From contig CAIVKH010000012.1 in NCBI GenBank assembly GCA_903906425.1, forward strand, positions 1 to 53,869: a DNA stretch of 53,869 bases. Direction: 5' to 3'. Numbering within the stretch: position 1 is the first letter of the stretch; each line of letters starts with the position of its first letter. Of this stretch, positions 49,560 through 53,869 are shown piece after piece. The position numbers and the translations under genes were made by a program. The DNA is from an uncultured bacterium (GTDB lineage Bacteria; Verrucomicrobiota; Kiritimatiellia; CAIVKH01). Under the pieces are notes generated by a model. That model saw nothing but the letters and a program-made list of their open reading frames with translations. It did no database searches and had not been told where the DNA came from.

Positions 49560-50125
49560 TGCGCGCCTCCTGCCGTCGCGACGGCCAGCGCCGCGGCATC
49601 GCGGACATCAGCGGGTTCAGAACTGTCGGCTGCGATGGCCTTGATCGCGGCCTGCGCGTCGCGGTCGCCGCGCGCAGAGATCGTACCGATGAGGCCGGCC
49701 TTCGTTTTGCCTTTCAGAATCGTCAGCGCCGCGCGGAGCGCTGCGTCAACTTCGAATCCGGGGATCGTTTGTAGAGCGTAGCGCGCAACGTCGGCGGATT
49801 TTTCGTTTTCGAGAAGCTTCGCAAGCGCGGGCACACATGCCGGCGTGCCGATGAGCCGCAGCATCCGGCAGACGAAATCGCGGGCGACATCGGTGCAATT
49901 CTTGTCGTCGAGCACCGCGAGCAACTTCTTCTCGAGCCCCGGATATTGCGAGACATCGGCATCCATGATGAGCGCCTGGATCGTCGAGGCCATCGTGCGA
50001 TCGCCGCCCCATTCCATCTTTGCGATTTCGGTCCACGGTTCCGGCGACTTGCTGAATTCGGTCAGTCGCGGATTCGGCTCCGCATTTTTCAGCGGATCAT
50101 TCGCAGCGCGTTTTTCATCGGCCAT
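49556..50125 (-). CDS. HEAT-repeat protein
   Basis: The 189-residue product is a helical-repeat protein: segments such as DVARDFVCRMLRLIGTPACVPALAKLLENE and DVRDAAALAVATA follow the HEAT/PBS-lyase-like pattern. It has no signal peptide and no catalytic motif. It overlaps the oxidoreductase gene by 4 bp and follows the DUF1080 gene by 17 bp, suggesting a scaffold or maturation role in that pathway. Confidence 0.8.
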   Translation of the reverse strand: MADEKRAANDPLKNAEPNPRLTEFSKSPEPWTEIAKMEWGGDRTMASTIQALIMDADVSQYPGLEKKLLAVLDDKNCTDVARDFVCRMLRLIGTPACVPALAKLLENEKSADVARYALQTIPGFEVDAALRAALTILKGKTKAGLIGTISARGDRDAQAAIKAIAADSSEPADVRDAAALAVATAGGAQ

Positions 50126-50142
50126 GGTTGATCTCCGTTTGA

Positions 50143-50880
50143 TTATGGAACTTTGATTTTGATGTTCTCGAACGAAACGTTGTTGCCGTGATCCTGCAAC
50201 AGAATCGGGCCTTCGGCGGCGAGGCCAAAGCCTTTCAGCGTTTTGTATTTGCTGCCCGCGATGAGCGTCTTGAAATCTTCCGAGTCACGTTCGTATGCGA
50301 GGACCTTCTGACCGTTGAGCCAGTGCTCGCAATGCTTGCCGCTGGCGACGATCATGCCGTGATTCCACTCGCCGATCGGCGCGGGCTTCTTGTCCTTGCT
50401 GGCCGGAATCAAATCGTAAAGCGACGAAACCGTGCGGTCGCCGTCTTTGCCGAGCTTCGCGTCCGGATGCTTTTCATCGTCGAGGATCTGATATTCCAGC
50501 CCGATGCCCGCCTTGCCGCCCTTGCTCAGCTCCGGCATCACAAAATATTTCACGCCGCTGTTCGCGCCCGTCGTGATCTTGAAATCAAACTTCAGCGTGA
50601 AGCTCGAATACTTTTCCTTCGTGATGATATCGCCGCCGCCGTGCGATTCCGGCCCTGTACCGCCGTTGACCGTGAGCACGCCGTCCTTGATCGTCCAGCC
50701 GTGATCGGGAAATTCGCCGGTACCTTTGACAGTCACCCAGCCCTCGGTCGACTTGCCGTCGAACAAAAGTCTCCAGCCGTCTTTCTTCTCGGCGTCCGTC
50801 AGCACATTCGCGTCTTGTGCCCGCGCGCAAAAAGTTGAAACACCGACCAACGCCGCCAAAACCCAAACAGCAATTTTCAT
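50143..50880 (-). CDS. Exported DUF1080 (3-keto-disaccharide hydrolase-like) protein
   Basis: The 245-residue product has a signal peptide (MKIAVWVLAALVGVSTFCARA) and a concanavalin-like beta-sandwich of the DUF1080 family: GWRLLFDGKSTEGWV, LKFDFKITTGANSGVKYFV, GLEYQILDDEKHPDAK and EWNHGMIVASGKHCEHWLNGQKV. Characterised relatives cleave 3-keto-glycosides or bind sugars. First gene of DUF1080-HEAT-Gfo/Idh. Start at 50880 follows GGAGAAA. Confidence 0.88.
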   Translation of the reverse strand: MKIAVWVLAALVGVSTFCARAQDANVLTDAEKKDGWRLLFDGKSTEGWVTVKGTGEFPDHGWTIKDGVLTVNGGTGPESHGGGDIITKEKYSSFTLKFDFKITTGANSGVKYFVMPELSKGGKAGIGLEYQILDDEKHPDAKLGKDGDRTVSSLYDLIPASKDKKPAPIGEWNHGMIVASGKHCEHWLNGQKVLAYERDSEDFKTLIAGSKYKTLKGFGLAAEGPILLQDHGNNVSFENIKIKVP

Positions 50881-51044
50881 TTTCTCTCCGATTGTTTGCC
50901 CCGCAGCGCGGAGCGGTTCTTTCAAAACTGGTGCGCGATTAAGAAACCGCCGCGCCGCGAAGTCAACACCGCAGCCGAAAACTTACGCGCCGCTTCGCCG
51001 CGCGAAACGAAGCTGCGGGCCGGACGATGGAAAAACACCGCAAT

Positions 51045-51124
51045 TTCCAATCATTGGAGGATTGCGGGGCGGAATGCTTCCAATGGTTGGAAGTTTGCGG
51101 TCCGGTTTTTTCCAATCATTGGAA
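51045..51124. repeat. Palindrome cluster 17 (triplet)
   Basis: TTCCAATCATTGGAG (51045-51059), TTCCAATGGTTGGAA (51078-51092) and a perfect copy (51110-51124), spaced 33 and 32 bp. It lies 31 bp after the purE stop and 164 bp before the DUF1080 start. The stretch 50881-51044 shows no other feature. Confidence 0.97.
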
Positions 51125-51155
51125 ACCACCGGCGGTCGCGCCGGCCGCTGGAGAA

Positions 51156-51647
51156 CTATTCCTTGTTCAGCGCCGCGTTTTTTGCGCGCGAGTCGTCGGC
51201 GAGTTTCTTTTTGAACTCGACGAGCTTCGCGGCGACGGCGGCGTCGGCAACGCCGATAATTTGCGCGGCGAGAAGTCCGGCGTTTTTTCCGCCGTTGACC
51301 GCGACGGTGGCGACGGGAATTCCGGGCGGCATCTGGACCATCGAAAGCAGGGAGTCGAGGCCGTTCATGGATTTTCCCAAAACGGGAACGCCGATGACCG
51401 GCAGCGTCGTGAGCGCGGCGACGACGCCGGCGAGATGGGCCGCGCCGCCCGCGCCGGCGATGATGACTTTGAGGCCGCGGGCGATGGCGGTTTTTGCGTA
51501 GTCGGCGGTGTCGTCGGGCGTGCGGTGCGCGGAGAGGACGCGCAGTTCGCAGCCGATGCCGAGGCCGGCGAGAGCGTCGGCGGCGGGTTGCATGACGGGC
51601 AGGTCGGAGTCGCTGCCCATGATAATTCCGACGAGTGCTTTGTTCAT
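51156..51647 (-). CDS. purE: N5-carboxyaminoimidazole ribonucleotide mutase
   Basis: The 163-residue enzyme rearranges N5-CAIR to CAIR in purine synthesis. It has [12 protein letters not shown], the class I signature SAHRTPDD with catalytic His, [24 protein letters not shown] and a C-terminal helix. Sequence matches class I (used with PurK). No purK is in the window, and the gene stands alone. Confidence 0.95.
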   Translation of the reverse strand: MNKALVGIIMGSDSDLPVMQPAADALAGLGIGCELRVLSAHRTPDDTADYAKTAIARGLKVIIAGAGGAAHLAGVVAALTTLPVIGVPVLGKSMNGLDSLLSMVQMPPGIPVATVAVNGGKNAGLLAAQIIGVADAAVAAKLVEFKKKLADDSRAKNAALNKE

Positions 51648-51717
51648 GCGGCGAGATTAGCGGGGCGCGGCTGCGCGGGCGCAAGAAAATTTTACGGCAC
51701 GATCCGGCGAAGTTGCG

Positions 51718-53307
51718 TCAGGCGTCGGAGGTTTCGGGTGCCTCGTCCATGTCGCGGGCGACTTCCATCAGAAGCGCGATGGTGTCCTGATGAATATTTT
51801 TTGCGCGCATGGAATTGTCTTCGACGCGAAATCGGAAGGTGCCTTCTTTGCGGCGCAGGATTTCTTCGGCGGCAGGCAGGCCGAAATGAAGGGTAGTGTC
51901 GGCATCAATAATTTGGCCGCGCTCGAAAATCAGGCGCGCTTCGATGCCTTGTTTGCCGGCGATGCTGAGGGTTCCAGATTCCTTGTTGCCGTTGAAAAAC
52001 TGGACGAGCTGGGGCAGCGGGAATCGTTCGAGGCGGCCGGAAATGTCGCCGTGCATGTCGCGTTCGAGCGCGTCCGCCTGCATGGCCGGGCCGAGTTTGG
52101 CGAGCAGCTTCTTTCGCATGAACAGCCGCGCGATTATTGCCGTTTCCGCGGCGACGGTCATTACCAGGATGAAAATCGTCCAGACGTTCAGCAGCGAAAA
52201 TCTTCCTTGCGGCGGCACGGCTGGCGGCGGTTTTGCGGTGGCGATGTTCGCGTTGGCCGCCCGATTTGTTCGAACCGGCGCTGCCGTCAGAATCGGCTCC
52301 CGATTGGTCGCGGCCACGGTCACGATGGACGCCCGAGCGTTCGTGGTTTCGATGCGTGCGACCGTGGCGGTCGAGGCCGGCGGAACGTTTGTTGTTTCAA
52401 TTCGAACGACAGCGGCCGTCGCGACGGGCGGCGGAATCGCGGCGGCAATTTGAGTTTCAGGGGCGATATTTTTCGTGACTGCCGCGGTGACAACATTTGT
52501 TCTGAGCGGAGCTGTCGCGGCGGGCCGCGATGTGACCGCGGCGGGCCATTTCGTTTCGGGCGCGGATTTTTCAAAGACAATTTCCGGCACGATCTGCACC
52601 GGCTCTTCTTTGTTGATGAAGACTCGCTGTGGCGATTGGACGTGCGTGACGGGTTGCGAATATGTGGTGGGTGGCGGCGGCTTCGGCGTCTGTACTATTT
52701 TGACTGGGGGCTGAACTGGCGGGGGCGGAACGTTCGTTGTCGCGACGGCAAGCTCGCGTTTTGTCACGATTTCTTCCGGCGCGGGTTCAGGCGCTTTTTC
52801 GACGACGAATGCTTTAAGGCTTTTCGGAATGTCGCAGCGCATCCGCCGTGTGTAGCGTTCGAGGATGGCCGAGTATGAATCCGCGGACTCGGCAGTGATC
52901 GGCATCGTTTCGTTTTTCCGGATGAAAACGAGGCCGGCACAGGAGCGCGTGCGCCGGCCGAAAATAATTTGTTTTTCGTTCGTGAGCCAGGCGGTGCCTT
53001 CGCCGCCGCCGGTGCGCGGCACGGCCACGAGCTTGTTCATCCGGGCGCCCTCGTCGCGAACGATGCCGACGTAGAAGTCCGGTGAGATGTCGAAGAGCAG
53101 CAGCGATGCGCCGACGTCGAAGGCCATGTCGGCGTCCTCAATTTCCAGCGTGAATGTTTTGACGGCGCGCAAGACGTTGGAGGTGGCTGGAAGGCGCGCC
53201 GGCCAGTCGAGCGACGGCGTGCGCAAGTCGGATTCCGCCCGGGCGTGTGAAAGAAATGGGGCAAGAAATACTGCGGCAATCAGGGCGCGAATCTTCGCCG
53301 GGCACAT
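51718..53307 (-). CDS. Membrane protein with exported Pro/Ala/Thr-rich region and cytoplasmic DUF4388 domain
   Basis: The product has 529 residues. A signal-like segment (MCPAKIRALIAAVFLAPFLSHARA) is followed by a folded domain (about 25-170), a long Pro/Ala/Thr-rich linker with repeated RIETTN and RTN motifs (about 180-365), one membrane helix (LNVWTIFILVMTVAAETAIIARLF, about 375-400) and a C-terminal DUF4388/PATAN-like domain (HGDISGRLERFPLPQLVQFF ... GTLSIAGKQGIEARLIFERGQIIDADTT). DUF4388 domains occur in gliding and signalling proteins. Start at 53307 preferred over 53376 for the signal peptide; both are in frame. Confidence 0.8.
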   Translation of the reverse strand: MCPAKIRALIAAVFLAPFLSHARAESDLRTPSLDWPARLPATSNVLRAVKTFTLEIEDADMAFDVGASLLLFDISPDFYVGIVRDEGARMNKLVAVPRTGGGEGTAWLTNEKQIIFGRRTRSCAGLVFIRKNETMPITAESADSYSAILERYTRRMRCDIPKSLKAFVVEKAPEPAPEEIVTKRELAVATTNVPPPPVQPPVKIVQTPKPPPPTTYSQPVTHVQSPQRVFINKEEPVQIVPEIVFEKSAPETKWPAAVTSRPAATAPLRTNVVTAAVTKNIAPETQIAAAIPPPVATAAVVRIETTNVPPASTATVARIETTNARASIVTVAATNREPILTAAPVRTNRAANANIATAKPPPAVPPQGRFSLLNVWTIFILVMTVAAETAIIARLFMRKKLLAKLGPAMQADALERDMHGDISGRLERFPLPQLVQFFNGNKESGTLSIAGKQGIEARLIFERGQIIDADTTLHFGLPAAEEILRRKEGTFRFRVEDNSMRAKNIHQDTIALLMEVARDMDEAPETSDA

Positions 53308-53481
53308 AAAAATCCGCGCGCTCCGGTTCTTTGCGGCCTTATCGCCGCGCTCTGTCAAGAGGCACTGCATTACCACATGTCAATCTAGCCAAACGATCCC
53401 CTCCCGACGAACGAATACGAGATTGCGGCGAGCAATGGCGAGCGAAAAAGCTAAGCGAGGCTGCGCCGCGTGATGCGGGAT

Positions 53482-53528
53482 TTCCAATCATTGGAAGTTA
53501 CGCTCGCGAAAATGTCCAATGATTGGAA
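53482..53528. repeat. Palindrome cluster 18
   Basis: A perfect copy at 53482-53496 and GTCCAATGATTGGAA at 53514-53528, 32 bp apart, in the divergent region between the DUF4388 gene and the tRNA transcript. The stretch 53308-53481 shows nothing else. Confidence 0.96.
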
Positions 53529-53583
53529 ACCGGGGACGGGTTGGCGCAGGCGGAATTTTTTTTAAATCTTTTTGGAAAAATTG

Positions 53584-53611
53584 TTGACACAAGGACGGCA
53601 ATCTTTATGTT
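53584..53611 (+). promoter_or_regulatory. Strong promoter upstream of the tRNA gene
   Basis: TTGACA (53584-53589), 16 bp, TATGTT (53606-53611), with an A/T-rich tract (53558-53583) upstream in the position of an UP element. It is the best -35 match in the window and points at the tRNA 230 bp away. The transcribed stretch 53612-53842 has a 7-bp hairpin (TTCTTCG/CGAAGAA, 53705-53724) and no credible ORF. Confidence 0.65.
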
Positions 53612-53842
53612 TCGCGCCCACGTCAATGGTGCGTGCCTCTTCAACGTCATCATTGCGAGCAGCAAAAGACAGTAAAAAGAACGGCTATACACGGCTCCGG
53701 ATGGTTCTTCGCGTTACCGAAGAAGACGGGATGGCGCCGCGATGGGCGTTCTTTGTGTTTGATGCGAGGCGCAACGATGGGCGCGGCAGGGTGGGGCAGT
53801 GGTCCGCAGGGCGAGGGCTGGTGAGGCGCGTGATGGCACGGT

Positions 53843-53869
53843 GCCCCCGTAGCTCAGTTGGTAGAGCAC
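53843..53869 (+). tRNA. tRNA, 5' half only, cut by the right edge
   Basis: GCCCCCG (acceptor strand, 53843-53849), TA, then the D-arm GCTC-AGTTGGTA-GAGC and AC to the window end. The invariant bases of the D-loop and U8 are in place. The anticodon is outside the window; the sequence resembles tRNA-Thr or tRNA-Phe, and I cannot choose. Confidence 0.88.

Noticed and set aside
2349..53528. CRISPR-like array because of 32-bp periodic repeats
   Set aside because: Each cluster has only two or three short palindromes, the 17-bp spacers are conserved in sequence, and no cas genes are present.
53633..53824. 63-codon ORF before the tRNA
   Set aside because: No ribosome-binding site, unusual composition and position within the presumed tRNA leader.
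1..53869. Insertion sequences, prophage or integrative elements
   Set aside because: No transposase, integrase, terminal inverted repeats with target duplications, or phage genes were found on either strand.

Overview
The window is about 53.9 kb of GC-rich bacterial chromosome with short gaps, many ATGA stop/start overlaps and a Gram-negative gene set: porins, LpxH-like hydrolase, lipoprotein, outer-membrane barrels and Tat/Sec exported enzymes. The mix of a hydrazine-synthase-alpha-related cytochrome protein, a Gfo/Idh + HEAT + DUF1080 operon, a GH29 fucosidase with an F5/8C domain, a DUF4388 protein and a TIM-barrel hydrolase-like protein is typical of the PVC superphylum. I infer Verrucomicrobiota or Kiritimatiellota; genus cannot be decided from the sequence. 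No phage, plasmid or insertion sequence is visible.

Layout. 1-168: 42-bp tandem repeat running off the left edge. 394-2304: a fibronectin-III protein and a lipoprotein. 2461-14302: a phosphate-centred region with a porin, an unknown membrane operon ending in a beta-barrel, pstS-pstC-pstA-pstB-phoU, a TIM-barrel protein, an Ala/Lys-rich protein and an exported HAD phosphatase. 14361-19338 (minus): LpxH-like hydrolase + glycosyltransferase, and aroE-pilD-aroK. 19534-26849 (plus): cytochrome c, radical SAM/SPASM protein and the pyruvate dehydrogenase complex aceE-aceF-lpd. 26917-31458 (minus): heme genes hemL-hemQ and hemE-hemG. 31646-33243 (minus): barrel protein and EamA exporter. 33392-39274 (plus): an eight-step arsenic island (arsR, arsP, two thioredoxin-like proteins, ccdA-like, two arsC, arsM, acr3). 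39381-43859: fucosidase and cytochrome-type protein, divergent. 43988-45966: queE-queC-queD. 45985-53307 (minus): sugar-alcohol dehydrogenase, acpH, EF-hand protein, Gfo/Idh-HEAT-DUF1080, purE, DUF4388 protein. The right edge cuts a tRNA.

The most striking structure is not a gene. Eighteen intergenic sites carry 40 copies of a 15-bp palindrome, TTCCAATSATTGGAA, always in tandem pairs or triplets whose centres are 32 or 33 bp apart (16 and 6 of 22 intervals). The spacers are themselves conserved, so each unit is a longer dyad of roughly GCGNAAY-palindrome-RTTNGCG. The clusters occupy most larger intergenic gaps, regardless of gene direction, and in several cases touch a stop codon or supply the only Shine-Dalgarno-like bases of the next gene. 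At this density a whole genome would hold over a thousand copies. I cannot tell from here whether the element has been described or what reads it.

A second regulatory signal is an 11-bp-phased CTCAYR/CTAAC repeat shared by the porin and pstS upstream regions, and found reversed before the Ala/Lys-rich gene, that I propose as this lineage's Pho box.
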